Shown here: positions 24,601-38,552 of the stretch, one piece after another
Position numbering within the stretch: the stretch's first letter is position 1
How the letters are laid out: each line of letters begins with the position of its first letter
Assembly: GCA_037176705.1 (NCBI GenBank)
Contig: CM073885.1
Span: forward strand, 167,266,290-167,330,289
Length of the DNA: 64,000 nt
Source of the DNA: Molossus alvarezi
Taxonomy: Eukaryota > Chordata > Mammalia > Chiroptera > Molossidae
Direction: 5' to 3'
Program-made: the position numbers and the translations under genes
The notes under the pieces: model-generated
What the model was told of the DNA's origin: nothing
The model's database searches: none
The model's input: the letters and a program-made list of their open reading frames with translations, nothing else

Positions 24601-26220
24601 TAAATGTAAATAAAAATAAGGTAAGAATATAGTAGAAAGACAATAATTGGGTTAATGATAGCGAAGTGACTGAATAATGAGGCAGAGGCAAGTCATTCCT
24701 CTAGATAAACTGAAAGTGTGACCTAGGCCATTGGCAGAGACCAGTGAAGCTGCAACTCAGATGAGAACGAAGTCACATAGTTATAGAGATCATGAAAGAC
24801 TGTAACTAAAACACATCATTTAATATTATACATAAGGGACTCCTTAAAATGTTTTCTAGAATGGTTTGCTTGGAGTTCAAACTAGAAGAAACAGAACAGA
24901 GAAGATAGTAGTTGTAATTGACTTGCCAGCCAGTATTTTCAATCCAATTCTTTGGTTTCAACATTCTACTATCTCTGTAAAATCCCAATTCACTAAAAAA
25001 AAAAAAAAAAAATTACATTTGAAGACCTAAAGATAGCTAGCTGTCAGATATTGCTTTATTAAACATGGGAGACAAGGATCATGTGAACATGGAGGAAAAC
25101 ATTAAAGTATATGTGGAAAATAGTAAGGCTCAAATGAGAGTCATGCACGGGGACTGTGTGATCACTGTATAAACAACAGGACACAAACAATGCGTGGACG
25201 CATGAGACCATGCTATGATGTGACTTCTAAATCCCAAAGGAAGATCTTTGAAGGGCTTTCACAAGCTGTGATATGGCAAAACTACACATGTGCACACATG
25301 TGTGTGTAGATATATTAGAAAGATAGATACATAGATAGATAACTAGTATGAATAAAGGAGAAACTAAACTTTCTAATAGAGTGCAAATAAGTTTATGATT
25401 CTATAGTTGGAAACTCTGGAAAAAAGAAAGATTGGTATGGTAAAAATGAATGTGATTATAAGAAATTAATTATACAACTTTAGCTTCACTTATCTCTAAT
25501 TTTTTTCATTAAACTCTCTATTTCACCTAAGAGGCCCATATTTGTTACCTAGATTTTTAAAGAAAATTACTAATAAATAAGTATTTGGGATTTAAAGGAA
25601 CATTATTCTAGCAGAAATGTGAAGCTATTCTGTCTGTTTAAAATGATTTTACAAATGTCCATCTATAACCACCCACATCTAACCAATGAGTATATTTATC
25701 TAACCCTCAAAATTATTCTCTCAGGGCAGAAAACTTTCTGCAGACACAAGAACCAATGACTTAGAGCTCTTACTCCAAGTATAATCGCTATATGCAAGGT
25801 ATTTCTGGGGAAGAGATTTTTTTTTTGCAAATTTAAAATAGCCTGCACTTAATTTCATTATTTAAAAAATTCAAAATAGCATTAACTTATATATAAACTA
25901 TCAATATTTATTGTTTTCAGTTTTAAAGAAATTTCTAGCATTTTTAAATAGTTAATATTTTATTGACAATTTAAAGAAGTATATAAATTTATCTGCTAGA
26001 TGCAGATATTCTAAGTCCTAGCCACTCCTCTCAATTTGTTAAAAGATATTTAAAAATATTTTAGTATAACCATGGAAGCTTTTAATACCAGTTAAATCAT
26101 CCATGTGGCTTCAAATATTCACTGTTTTAGTCGTGTACAGAAGGAGAAACAAAATTAGGACAGTGGTTAGGGCCAAACATATATTAAATTATTTTTCTTG
26201 TTGTTTAGACTCAAGATGAT
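24601..26220. other. Intronic sequence with minor simple repeats
   Basis: Contains an A18 run at 24995-25012 and a TG/GATA patch at 25280-25345. Otherwise unclassified and AT-rich. Confidence 0.4.
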
Positions 26221-26235
26221 TTCTGTAGGACTTTT

Positions 26236-26471
26236 TTTTTTATCCTCACCCGAGCACATTTTTTCCATTTTTTGTTCAGATAGAGTGGGAGGGAGAGAGA
26301 GAGAGAGAAACATCGACGTGGAAGGGACACATCGAGTGGTCACCACCCACACAACCCAACCAGGGCCAGGGACAAACTGCAACCGAGGTATGTGCCCTTA
26401 GCGGGAACTGAACCCGGGTCTCTCCGGACCACAGGCCAATGCTCTAACCTCTGAGCCAAACTGGCCAGGGC
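26236..26471 (-). mobile_element. Ves-type SINE
   Basis: Antisense full-length copy with the TATCCTCACCCGAGCACATT start and CTGGCCAGGG end. Exact duplication TCTGTAGGACTTTT at 26222-26235 and 26472-26485. Confidence 0.95.
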
Positions 26472-26559
26472 TCTGTAGGACTTTTAATCTTTTTTATATT
26501 ATATATTATTTATATGTTCAATTTCTTATAAGCATTATGTTTATTTAAACATGTTATGC

Positions 26560-26660
26560 CGGCGGCAGGGAGTGGGATAGAGGTGATCAATTAAGGCAAA
26601 AGGGGGGGGGGGCATTTGTAATACTTTCAACAATAAAAACAAATTAAAAAATATTTTTAA
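26560..26660 (+). mobile_element. L1 3'-end fragment, sense orientation
   Basis: A G-rich stretch followed by GCATTTGTAATACTTTCAAC and AATAAAAACAAATTAAAAAA. This is the L1 3' terminus of this genome in plus orientation. Only about 100 bp remain. Confidence 0.65.
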
Positions 26661-26934
26661 TTGATTAAAAAAATTTAAAACACAGCAGAAAAATGTATGG
26701 ACATACCAGACAAAAAGAAAAAACATTTTTTTAGTTGGAATATTAAAAAGCTATGCATTCTCTATTATTTTAAAAATAAGTAAAGGTTAAATAGTTCTTT
26801 TTTCTGGCCTTCTCAGATTGGAGTTGATAAATTATAGTTACTTATGGTAATTATATAATTTCCATAGAGAGATAATTATATAATGAATTTGTATTAATGT
26901 ATAAATGTGTAATATAAGAGAGGACAGATTTTTT

Positions 26935-28500
26935 TAAATTGTGTTTATTAAACTGTTTATTTTACAATAGTTTTAGATTTATATAATTATTGCAAAGAAA
27001 CTACAGAGCATTCCTGTATACCCCACATTTCAGTTACCCCCATTATTAATAAGTATGGCACACTTGTCACAATTAATGAACCAATATTGTATGTAAATAG
27101 TAACTAAAGTTCATATTTTATTCAGATTTCCTCAGTTTTTTCCTAATATCATTTTTCTGTTGCAATAGTCATGTTTTCTTAGCCTCCTCTTGGTTGTGAT
27201 AGTTTCCCAGACTTTCCTTGTTTTTCATGACCTTGATGGTTTTGAGAAGTATTGCTCAGGTATTTTATAAAATATCCATCAATCATTATTTAACCTGGGT
27301 TTTTCTTATGATCAGACTGGGGTATGGGGTTGGGGAATAAGAGGTAAAATGCCATTCTTATCACATTATATCAAGGGCACATACTATCAAAAGGGCACAT
27401 ACTATCCTGTGATGGTAACCTTGATCACATGGCTTGAGGCAGTGCTTCTCAAGTCTTTCCATCGGTAAGTTCCTCTTTTACCCCCTTTTCCTATGGTACT
27501 CTTTGGAACATGTCATGCTTCTCCTCCTTAAGTGTAGAGTATCTTTGGAATTCTTTAGTGGGACAAACTTCTCTATTCTCCTCATTTATTTATTCAATCA
27601 TTTATTTATATCAGTATGGACTCATTGATATATATTGTGTACTGTGGGTTAGAATTCAATTCTAGTATTTATTTTCTTGCTCAAGTATTTACAACTTTGG
27701 GCATTGGGAGCTCTTTCAGTTGGCTCCATTGTCCCTTTGATATACCCCAATCATAGTGGATATTTATTTGTTAAACACTTTCTCACTTTCTGATGGTACA
27801 GGTGCGCCAGGCTCATGTGGTATGTTTTCCGAGCCCGCCATAGAACCAGCCATTTTCTCCAAGGGGCCCTGATTCCTTTTACAGACGGATAACATTATAC
27901 ACCAGATCTGGACACTAGGTGTTCTCCTTGCCAATGGGGTCTTGTTGCTTGTAAGATCTCTGAGCTGACAGAGCTAGAATATATGTGTGGGTATACAAAC
28001 CTGTGTACATACACATATTTATACATATTTCTATATGTAACCATTTGTATCTATAGTAATCTAAAAGTAAGCTTATATTGTCTTCTATTCTAATCCATTG
28101 CCACATAGATGATTCTAACTTTACCCCTCACTTATCTGTAACCTCTTACTCCAAAGGTAAGAAACCTGGCTCCCATTATTCTCTATACATTTAATTAATT
28201 TTTCAATCGTAGAATATATGTATAGCGGTTTATAGTTGTTTATCCATATTGTCCTAGGAAACCACTCTACCAACTAGAATACAGCACTAATATGCAGTTA
28301 CTTCTGCCTTCAGCCTCACAGACTGCATTCATTCCCAATTTACTCAGACCATCGCCTCCTCCTCCATCCTCTTAGTGAGATGGTAATACACATTTGTAAT
28401 ACATTCAGATGGTTTTGTCACAGTTCACATTTCTTCCTGGGATATTTAAATTTCCTAAAGCATCTTTTAAATTGCCTACATTAAAGGTTTTTAGCTGCTT
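26935..28500 (-). mobile_element. Old L1M-type LINE 3' region
   Basis: About 1.5 kb of diverged antisense L1. Successive blocks are CACTTGTCACAATTAATGAA, CCTCCTCTTGGTTGTGATAG, CTTTCCTTGTTTTTCATGAC, TCAGTATGGACTCATTGATA, TTGGGAGCTCTTTCAGTTGG and AACCTGGCTCCCATTATTCT. They match the long non-coding 3' region of ancient mammalian L1M elements in order. Confidence 0.75.
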
Positions 28501-28745
28501 TAATAGATCACAGACATTACAGCCTAGTATTGAATTACCGATTTTTGTAAAGTCTGGTAATCAATGTTACAAGTAATGGGGAAGAAAGACACGACTACTG
28601 TACAGGAGGTCTCCTGCAACCCAGGCTCCTATTGGTCTTCCCAGCTCCCTTTTCCCTAGACTGCAGCAACCCCCTACCACCTCCAAGGCACTGGTGTTCA
28701 AGAAACCTATAGACTTCCCAGGTGTTTCTTAGCTTTGCTCGTTCT

Positions 28746-28750
28746 TTTTT

Positions 28751-28844
<94 letters not shown>

Positions 28845-28916
28845 CTTTTCTCTTCTTTTCTTTTCTTTTCTTTTCTTCCCTGCCTCCCTCACTCCCTCCC
28901 TCCCTTCCTTTCCATT
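28746..28916. repeat. Compound pyrimidine microsatellite (TTTC)n-(CT)n-(TTTTC)n-(CCCT)n
   Basis: About 170 bp of uninterrupted pyrimidines on the plus strand: (TTTC) about 12 units, (CT) about 20 units, then TTTTC and CCTCCCT units. The S/L/F-rich and K/R/E-rich frames across it are artefacts. Confidence 0.97.
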
Positions 28917-29389
28917 TGCTGTTTCTAAAGTCCATCCTCCCAATGGTCTCTATAGTATGTCAGGATCAATATTTGGTGAAGGAGCCACCAACTGTGGCTA
29001 ATTTATCAACCTGATAATATGATTGTTTATGTTATTGATAGTCAGCAAAGAATAATGGAGAAGTATCCCATTTAACATTGCAACGCACATTGTTTTATCT
29101 AGAAATAAATTTTGTAATAGATGTATAATATATTTATTTAAAAAACTATACATTTTTAGTCAGTGGCATAAAAAGAGACTTGAAAATAAAACGGTATCTC
29201 AGGATATCAAAAGATAAATGATATCTCGGTAAAATAATTCAATATTTAAATATTTCAGTTATTCATTAAATTATTCTAAAATTCATTTGGGAGAATGAAT
29301 GTATGAGAAAACCAAAAGAACAAAGAAATATTAAAGATGAAAATGTGACCTATTTAAATGTAACATGAAGACTAAACTGACTCAAGTAT
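28917..29389. other. Intronic sequence, no recognised element
   Basis: AT-rich, between the microsatellite and old L1-like sequence. Confidence 0.4.
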
Positions 29390-29860
29390 AGAAACTTCAC
29401 CTCTCTTTTACATGCCTTTACTGTCCGTTCTGTTCAGAGAAGTTTCCTTAGCCATTTATTTTGGGTAGCTCTACTGGAGAAAATTCTTTTGTTTTTCCTT
29501 TGTTTAGAAAAAGTGTGAGAAAAGGGGGTTTTGGGCCCTTGGGCCCTAATTTGGGTGGAAATCTAGGCTCTCTCCTCAGCCTTTCCTGTTAGGACTGGTG
29601 CTCAGACTGCAATTTTTCTGCGGTGTTTGGCTATTGTAGAACAATTATTATCGAAATGTTTTATTTCTTGATAGACTTCCCCTTTCCTGGTCCTTTGGCT
29701 AGAGAGAGCAGTATGTGCCTTTTTAATTTCTATGTTGCTAGATTCTCATGTACATTTTGGGATATATGATGCAGAAAAAAAAAAAGAAAGAAAATTCACC
29801 ACCTGTTGCTCCTTGAGTTCCGAGGGCCCTAGCTAGTCTACTTTCTCTCCACTCTTAAGA
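29390..29860 (-). mobile_element. Probable continuation of old L1M LINE
   Basis: GAGAAGTTTCCTTAGCCATT, TTATTTTGGGTAGCTCTACT and CTTCCCCTTTCCTGGTCCTT resemble an L1M internal 3' segment in antisense. It may belong with 26935-28500. Confidence 0.45.
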
Positions 29861-29866
29861 ATTTTT

Positions 29867-30061
29867 TCTTTTAATTTTTTTTCTTTATTGATTTTAGAGA
29901 GAAAGGGAGAGAGAGATAGAAACGTCGATGAGAGGCTGCCTCCTTCATGCCCCCCACTGGGGATCGGACCCACAACCTGGGCATGTGCCCTGACCAGGAA
30001 TCAAACCAGTGATCTCTTGGTGCATGGGTCAACACTCAACCACTGAGCCACACCAGCTGGG
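29867..30061 (-). mobile_element. Ves-type SINE
   Basis: Antisense copy with TTTATTGATTTTAGAGAGAA, AACGTCGATGAGAGGCTGCC, CACTGGGGATCGGACCCACA and CTCAACCACTGAGCCACACC. Imperfect duplication CTCTTAAGAAT / CTCTTCAGAAT flanks it. It is of the subtype with ACCCATGCACCAAGAG after box A. Confidence 0.9.
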
Positions 30062-30560
30062 CTCTTCAGAATATTTTATGTTGGTATAAAACTGTATAAC
30101 GTACAGGGGTTTAAGCTATCTTTATCAGAAGGCAGGTGGAAAATAAGCCCTCTCAGATCTTCCCAGAACAAAATATAGTGACAATAAGTATGATATTGAT
30201 GATGGAATATAGATCACAGAATGATACGGAAACTCTGGAAATAGATTCAAAATATGATAAAGAGAAAAAGAGTTGGAGGAAAGAATTGTTTCTGAAAAAG
30301 TGGCTAATAATTTGAGGAAAAGTTATATAGTCACTTCAAACATATGAAACTGAAAATTCAAGTGGCGACGCAGTACGATATTCACATATATGAACAGCGC
30401 GAAGTGGCTCTGCCTTTCTAGTATTTCTGTTGCCACTCTTTTCATGACCCAACGGGGAAAGACTGGAATCAAGTGTGAAGACGGACACACGGCCAAAACA
30501 AATACGCAACATGTAAAATAAAAAGGTCAGTGTTCATAATAAATGGAAATTCAATTCCAG
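30062..30560. other. Intronic sequence, no recognised element
   Basis: Unclassified. Confidence 0.35.
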
Positions 30561-30571
30561 TTGTGTGAAGT

Positions 30572-30781
30572 ACAGCCGCTGTGGCTTAGTGGTTGAGCTT
30601 TGTTCCATGCACCAAGAGGTCGTGGGTTTGATTCCCGGTCAGGGCACATGACAAGGTTTGGCCCCGATCCCAAGTGGGGGGCATGCAGGAGGCAGCCAAT
30701 CCATGTTCTCTCTCATTGATATTTCTGTCTCTCTCTCTCCCTCTCACTTCTTCTCCTAAAGAAAAAAACAAACAAACAACA
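30572..30781 (+). mobile_element. Ves-type SINE
   Basis: Sense copy: GCTGTGGCTTAGTGGTTGAG, GTGGGTTTGATTCCCGGTCA, a CT-rich 3' part and an AAACAAACAAAC tail. Duplication TTGTGTGAA at 30561-30569 and 30782-30790. Confidence 0.9.
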
Positions 30782-30790
30782 TTGTGTGAA

Positions 30791-31115
30791 AAGTTAAATT
30801 ATAAGAAGGGGCTATTTTATCAATTTTTATGATTAAAACATATTAATTAATGTATATTTTTAATTATTATTAATGAGGTTAATCACTTTCATATGTGTAT
30901 TTTCTTGGGTTCCTGAACTTAACACCCACATGAGTATAAGAAAGATAGTCTTAGGCAGTGGGAAAGATGTGAATTTAAATGGAGAGATTTTTTCTTTCTC
31001 AGTTTAGAAAGAACTAAAATCAGAATATGAAGTAAATAAAGAAAGCACCAAGGTATATGGAACAAACATTTGGAGCTTGATCTATAGCCACTCTTTTAAA
31101 AAGTTGCTCTGTGTT
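30791..31115. other. Intronic sequence, no recognised element
   Basis: Unclassified. Confidence 0.35.
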
Positions 31116-31230
31116 CTTTCTTTCTTTTTTATTGTTGAAAGTATTATAGATGTTCCTCTTTTTCCCCCCAGTGATCCCCTCCTCCCCATTCCTACCTCCC
31201 TCCTGCCTTCCCCAAACTATTGTCTGTTTC
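31116..31230 (-). mobile_element. L1 3'-end fragment
   Basis: TTTTTTATTGTTGAAAGTAT, TATAGATGTTCCTCTTTTTC and CCCTCCTGCCTTCCCCAAAC are the antisense L1 3' terminus, truncated to about 115 bp. Confidence 0.8.
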
Positions 31231-32102
31231 CTATTTCTGTGCTAATTTTATAGTGATTTACTTTTATGATTCTCACCTATTAGAATATCACCATCCCATG
31301 GTAGACACCCTTTCTTTACACCTTTTTTTCCTGGTGTGTAAATAGTGTTTGGAACTGTGTGAACATTAAATGTTTGCTAAATAAATGAATGACTGGAGGA
31401 ATAATTCAATACATAAATACATCTGCACTGCACATTTGAATGAATGCTTTGGATAATTATGGGGATACTAATTGATATGTTATATCAAAGTAAAACAATA
31501 GCAAATATATTGAAATGCTATTTTATAATAACACATTACTAGGTTGATCCATGGTTGGTTTTCAAAAGAATTCACCTTTGGTTTTTTATTCCTACCACAT
31601 AAAATGACAATGAATATATTATTTAACCATCTTTTTATTAAACAGTCAGTTGTAAGATTTAAGAAATGGTTCTCGTTTTATTGATTAAAGGGATCACACA
31701 ACCTTCTTTGATGATTTTTCTTGGAAACCCTTTGGGGCTTAGCATAACTGATGAGTAGCTCTATAAACTGCAAAAACAGATTGAAAGGAAGAATTACCAA
31801 AGTGAATTAAGTTTGTAACTTAGGGCAGACTTTCTATAGCTATGTGTCAGAGAGACCCCTTCTACTTTAATCTTTAATATAACTAATCATTCGTCTGATT
31901 CCAAACCACGAAGACATCACTGAGAGTCAGAGTGACCTTGGAAAGGCCTCTCTTTTTCAGTCATTGGAGAGAGGTGAAACTCTATGAATAAAGTGTGAAC
32001 ATTTCATCCTCTTAATGCAGAAGTTACATGAGTCTCTGGTTGTAAAGATCTGTTGTTGTTGTTTTAGAAAGGATGTTGAAAGATCCACCTTTGTTCTTTC
32101 GA
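31231..32102. other. Intronic sequence, no recognised element
   Basis: Unclassified and AT-rich. Confidence 0.4.
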
Positions 32103-32479
32103 AGTTGATTTTATTTATTTATTTTTAGAAATGCAAAAGTTTATTTAAAAACTAAATTTTATGCCTCCAGTAAAATTTACTTATTTTTATTTTTTTATTA
32201 ATTTTTTTTTTGTTACAGATGTTTCTCCTTTTTTCCCCTTTGACACCCTCCTTCCCATCCCCCCCCACTCCATCCCCAGATTTGTTGTCTATGCCATTGG
32301 TCATGCATACATGCATATAAGTTCTGTGGTTTATCACTTCCCCTTCACATCCCCTCCTCTGAGGTTTGTCAGATTGTACCCCACATCTATGTCTCTGGGT
32401 CAATTTTGTTCAGCAGTTTGTTTAGTTCATTATATTCCACAAATAAGTAAGATCATGTGATATTTGTCTTTCTCTGCTT

Positions 32480-33612
32480 GGCTTGTTTCACTTAGCATAA
32501 TACTCTCCAGGTCCCTCCATGTCATCTCAAAGGATAAGAGATCTTTCTTTCTTACAGCTGCATAGTACTCCATTGTGTACAAGTACCACAGCTTTTTTAT
32601 CTACTCATCTACTGATGGGCACTTGGGTTATTTCCAGATCTTAGCTATTGTAAATAAAGCTGCTATGAACATAGGGGTGCATATATTCTTTCTGTTTGGT
32701 GTTTCAGGGTATATTTCTAGAAGTGGAATCACTGGGTCAAATGGCAGTTCAATTTTTAACTTTTTGAGGTAACACCATAGTGTTTTCCATACTGGCTGCA
32801 CCAGTCTGCATTCCCACCAGCAGTGCACTAGAGTCCCCTTTTCTTCACACCCTCGCCAACACTTGTTGTTTGATGCTTTGTTGATGGCGGCCATGCTGAC
32901 AGGTGTGAGGTGATACCTCATTGTTGTTTTAATTTGCATCTCTCTGATGATTAATGACATTGAGCATTTTTTATATGTCCCTTGGCCATTTGCATGTCCT
33001 GTTTGGAGAGGTGTCTATTCAGCTCCTCTGCCCATTTTTTTAATTGGATTCTTTGTCTTCCTTTTGTTGAGTTGTATGAGTACTCTATATATTTTGGAAA
33101 TTAACCCCTTATCTGATGCATCATTGGCAATTATGGTCTCTCATATAGTGGGATCCCTTTCCATTTTGATAATTGTATCTTTTGTTGTGCAGAAGCTCTT
33201 TAGTTTGATGCAGTCCCATGTGTTCATTTTTTTCTTTGTTTCTCTTGCCTTAGATGTTATATCAGTGAAAATTCTGCTGTGTATGATGTCTGAAATTTTC
33301 TTGCCTACATTTTCTTTTAGAATTTTTATGAAATTATGAGTCACATTTAAGTATTTTATCCATTTTGAGTTTATTCTTGTGTACAGTGTAAGTTGGTGGT
33401 CTAGCTTCATTTTTTTGCAAGTAGCTGTCCAATTTTTTCAACACTCTTTGTTGAAGAGACTGTCTTGACTCCACTGTATGCTCTTGTCACCTTTGTCAAA
33501 TATTAATCGAGCATATTGTCTTGGGTCAATTTCTGGGTACTCTGTTCTGTTCCATTGATCTATTTGCCTGTTCTTTTGCTGGTATCAGGCAGTTTTGATT
33601 ACAATGGCTTTG
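32480..33612 (-). pseudogene. L1 ORF2 C-terminal fragment
   Basis: Antisense pieces at 33141-33410 ([39 protein letters not shown]) and 32628-32960 ([19 protein letters not shown], the Cys-rich C-terminal motif, then [15 protein letters not shown]). Several frameshifts separate them. Confidence 0.88.
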
Positions 33613-33618
33613 TACAAT

Positions 33619-34372
33619 ACAGGGATACCCACTTTCACCACTCTATTTAACGTAGTACTGGAAGTCTTAGCCACAGCAATTAGACATGAAGAAAAAATAA
33701 AGGGGATCCAAATTGGAAAGGAAGAAGTGAAACTGTCATTATTTGCAGATGACATGATATTGTACATAGAAAACCCTAAAGACTCCATCAAAAATCTACT
33801 GGAGTTAATATATAAATTTGGCAAGGTAGCAGGATACAAAATTAATGTCATGATATTGATGGCATTCTTATACACCGATGATGAACTCACAGAATGAGAA
33901 ACTAAAAAACCAATCCCATTTACAATCACAGCAAAAAAATTAAGATACCTAGGAATAAACTTAACCAAAGAAGTAAAGAACCTCTTCACAGAAAACTACA
34001 GGTCATTGAAAAAAAGAAATAGAGGAAGCCCTGGCTGGTTTGGCTCAGCTGTTGGAGCACCATCCTGCGGACCAGAGAGTCCTGGATTCGATTCCTGCTA
34101 GGGGTACATACCAAAAGAAAAAGAAAAAGAAATAGAAGAATATATAAAAATAGTGGAAGCATATGCTTTGTTTGTGAATTGGAAGAATTCACATCATTAA
34201 AATGTCCATACTACCCAAAGCAATCTGTAGATTCAATGCAATCCCCATCAAAATACCAAAGACATATTTCACAGAACTAGAACAAACACTCCAAAAGTTT
34301 ATATGGAACCAAAAAAGACCCCAAATAGCCACGGCAATCTTGAAAAAGAAGAACAAAGTAGGAGGGATCACA
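33619..34372 (+). pseudogene. L1 ORF2 reverse-transcriptase fragment (inverted part)
   Basis: Sense-strand fragment beginning in the middle of RT. Peptide blocks are [38 protein letters not shown] (the FADD catalytic motif is intact) and later [22 protein letters not shown] sequence up to the KNKVGGIT block. It is interrupted by a stop near 33895 (NELTE*) and by the mini-SINE. Confidence 0.88.
34028..34123 (+). mobile_element. 85-bp mini-SINE (Ves tRNA head only)
   Basis: An 85-bp head (34028-34112) from GCCCTGGCTGGTTTGGCTCA through box B ATTCGATTCC to GGGGTACATACC, followed at once by an A/G-rich tail. The flanks AAAAAGAAATAGAGGAA (34011-34027) and AAAAAGAAATAGAAGAA (34124-34140) form a 17-bp duplication with one mismatch, so this is a retrotransposed unit and not a later deletion. 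Compare 45135-45233. Confidence 0.85.
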
Positions 34373-34386
34373 CAGAGTTGATTTTA

Positions 34387-34805
34387 GACGATGTGATGTG
34401 GTGTTTCCCTTTCTGTAATTCAGCCAAGGAAGAGCCACTTGATGGACCTGCGTCTCCCTGAGCAGAACAAGGGTCAACTATATTTTTTAACATGAGTTCC
34501 CTAAAACAATGAAAGTGTGAATGCATAACTCCTTTGGATATCTTTTCAAACATTTCCCTTTTTTTTAGATTATCATAGATATATTTTTAAAATCTGAAAA
34601 TTATATATTTCAGAGTTAGTTGTCTGCTATAAATCTGTTGAAATATCTTCCTTGATATTCTGGATGCCATTACACTAAATATTCTTCTTTATTCCACTGT
34701 TTTATTACAAATTTCAGACACAGTTTTTCTTGTAAGTTCGTTATCAAAACACAGTACTGGACCCTGAGATATTAATTACTGGCAGCTAACCATAAACATA
34801 ACGCA
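34387..34805. other. Intronic sequence, no recognised element
   Basis: Unclassified. Confidence 0.4.
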
Positions 34806-34808
34806 ATC

Positions 34809-34908
34809 TTCCTTCCTTCCTTCCTTCCTTCCTTCCTTCCTTCCTTCCTTCCTTCCTTCCTTCCTTCCTTCCTTCCTTTGTTTCTTTCTTTCTTTCTCTC
34901 TCTCTCTC
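34809..34908. repeat. (CCTT)n microsatellite with (TTTC) and (CT) tail
   Basis: About 17 CCTT units, then TTTC and CT units. Confidence 0.97.
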
Positions 34909-34909
34909 T

Positions 34910-35415
34910 TTTCTATTTATTATCCTGATTTGTTAAAAATCTAGTTCCTGGAATAGGCTAGGTTCAAAAGCAGAGAAACATGTGAACAATGTAAACCTGT
35001 CCTTGTGCTCAACTGAACTTATCTCCTGTTTTGCTGTAGGCATCATTTTGACCTAATCATTAGGGTTATGTGAGATGCCTTCATGTTATACTGGGACTAT
35101 TCAGATGTCATACTTTACTACTACTACATCAGCCTTAGACATTCAGAGGAGATATTTACATACATTTTCCAGAAATTAATTTTTCTTTTAGAAATGAAGA
35201 ATTTGGTATAGAAATAGTTATAGTTGATGCTCATATAATAATCATATTGTAATAGAATTTTAAGTAGTCAAAATAATAGAATTGCTGAAATACGACTGAA
35301 TTTAGAAATTATCACTTTCCGTCCATGCTCAATTTACTCAACAAGTCCATCAGGGATAAAGGGATTTTCTCCACAGAGCCCTCCTTTCATCTCTCTTTCC
35401 CTCTCCTTCTCAAAG
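34910..35415. other. Intronic sequence, no recognised element
   Basis: Unclassified. Confidence 0.4.
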
Positions 35416-35430
35416 TTATTTCAGCTCTTT

Positions 35431-35646
35431 TTACATTTTTTTTTTTATTATTGATTTTAGAGAGAGAGGAAGGGAAAGGGAGAGAGATGGAAACATCGAT
35501 GAGAGAGAACATCGATGGGCTGCCTCCTACCTGCCCCCCACTGGGGATTTGGCCCACAACCTGGGCATGTGTCCTAACTGGGAATCGAACCGGCGACCTC
35601 TTGGTGCATGGGTCAGTGCTCCACCACTGAGCCACACTGGCCACAC
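35431..35646 (-). mobile_element. Ves-type SINE
   Basis: Antisense copy with GATTTTAGAGAGAGAGGAAG, CACTGGGGATTTGGCCCACA and a right end ACTGAGCCACACTGGCCACA. Exact 15-bp duplication TTATTTCAGCTCTTT at 35416-35430 and 35647-35661. Confidence 0.95.
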
Positions 35647-35661
35647 TTATTTCAGCTCTTT

Positions 35662-38035
<2,374 letters not shown>

Positions 38036-38050
38036 AAAAAGAGAATGATA

Positions 38051-38230
38051 GGCCCTGATCGGTTTTGCTAAGCAGTTAGAGCTTCAGCCCGCAGACCAAA
38101 GAGTTGCGGTTCAATTCCAGTCAAGGGCATGTACCTGGGTTGCATTTTGGGCCCAGCCCTGGTTGGGGCCATGCGGGAGGCAACTTGTAGATGTGTCTCA
38201 CACTGATGTTTCTCTTTCTCTTAAAAAATA
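38051..38230 (+). mobile_element. Ves-type SINE
   Basis: Sense copy starting GGCCCTGATCGGTTTTGC, with GGTTCAATTCCAGTCAAGGG and a short CT-rich end. Exact 15-bp duplication AAAAAGAGAATGATA at 38036-38050 and 38231-38245. Confidence 0.94.
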
Positions 38231-38306
38231 AAAAAGAGAATGATAGTTGGCAAAACACCCTAAAATCAAGAAGCACTATAGAATAGTGATTAAGAACAAG
38301 GAATTG

Positions 38307-38540
38307 GCCCTGGCCTGTTTGGCTCAGTGGTTAGAGTGTTGGCCGGGGACCGGAGAGTCCCGGGTTCAGTTCCCCGCTGGGGGCGCGTGCCTTGGTTGCG
38401 GTTTGTCCCTGGCCCCGGTTGGGAACCTGGGTCATGGGGTGGTAGTCACTCGGTGTGTCTCTCTCCCCCCCTCCCTCTCTCCCTCCTGTTCTGTTTGAGG
38501 ATAAATGCAAAAATGTCCTCTGGTGAGGATAAAAAAAAAA
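38307..38540 (+). mobile_element. Ves-type SINE, GC-rich copy
   Basis: Full-length sense copy with GGACCGGAGAGTCCCGGGTT, the motif GTCCTCTGGTGAGGATAAAA and an A tail. Exact 12-bp duplication AACAAGGAATTG at 38295-38306 and 38541-38552. It is CpG-rich and little diverged, so probably young. It sits inside a MIR. Confidence 0.95.
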
Positions 38541-38552
38541 AACAAGGAATTG

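Larger units (their letters stand above)
32114..34375 (-). mobile_element. L1 with 5' inversion (twin-priming type)
   Basis: One insertion with two opposed halves. 32181-33612 is antisense: 3' UTR and ORF2 C-terminus. 33613-34375 is sense: reverse-transcriptase core. The halves are nearly adjacent in the parent element, with only a short stretch missing between them. Duplication AGTTGATTTTA lies at 32103-32113 and 34376-34386. A mini-SINE sits in the inverted half at 34028-34123. Confidence 0.9.

Noticed and set aside
28707..29001. Low-complexity serine/leucine/phenylalanine and arginine/glutamate/lysine frames
   Set aside because: Produced by the pyrimidine microsatellite; not proteins.
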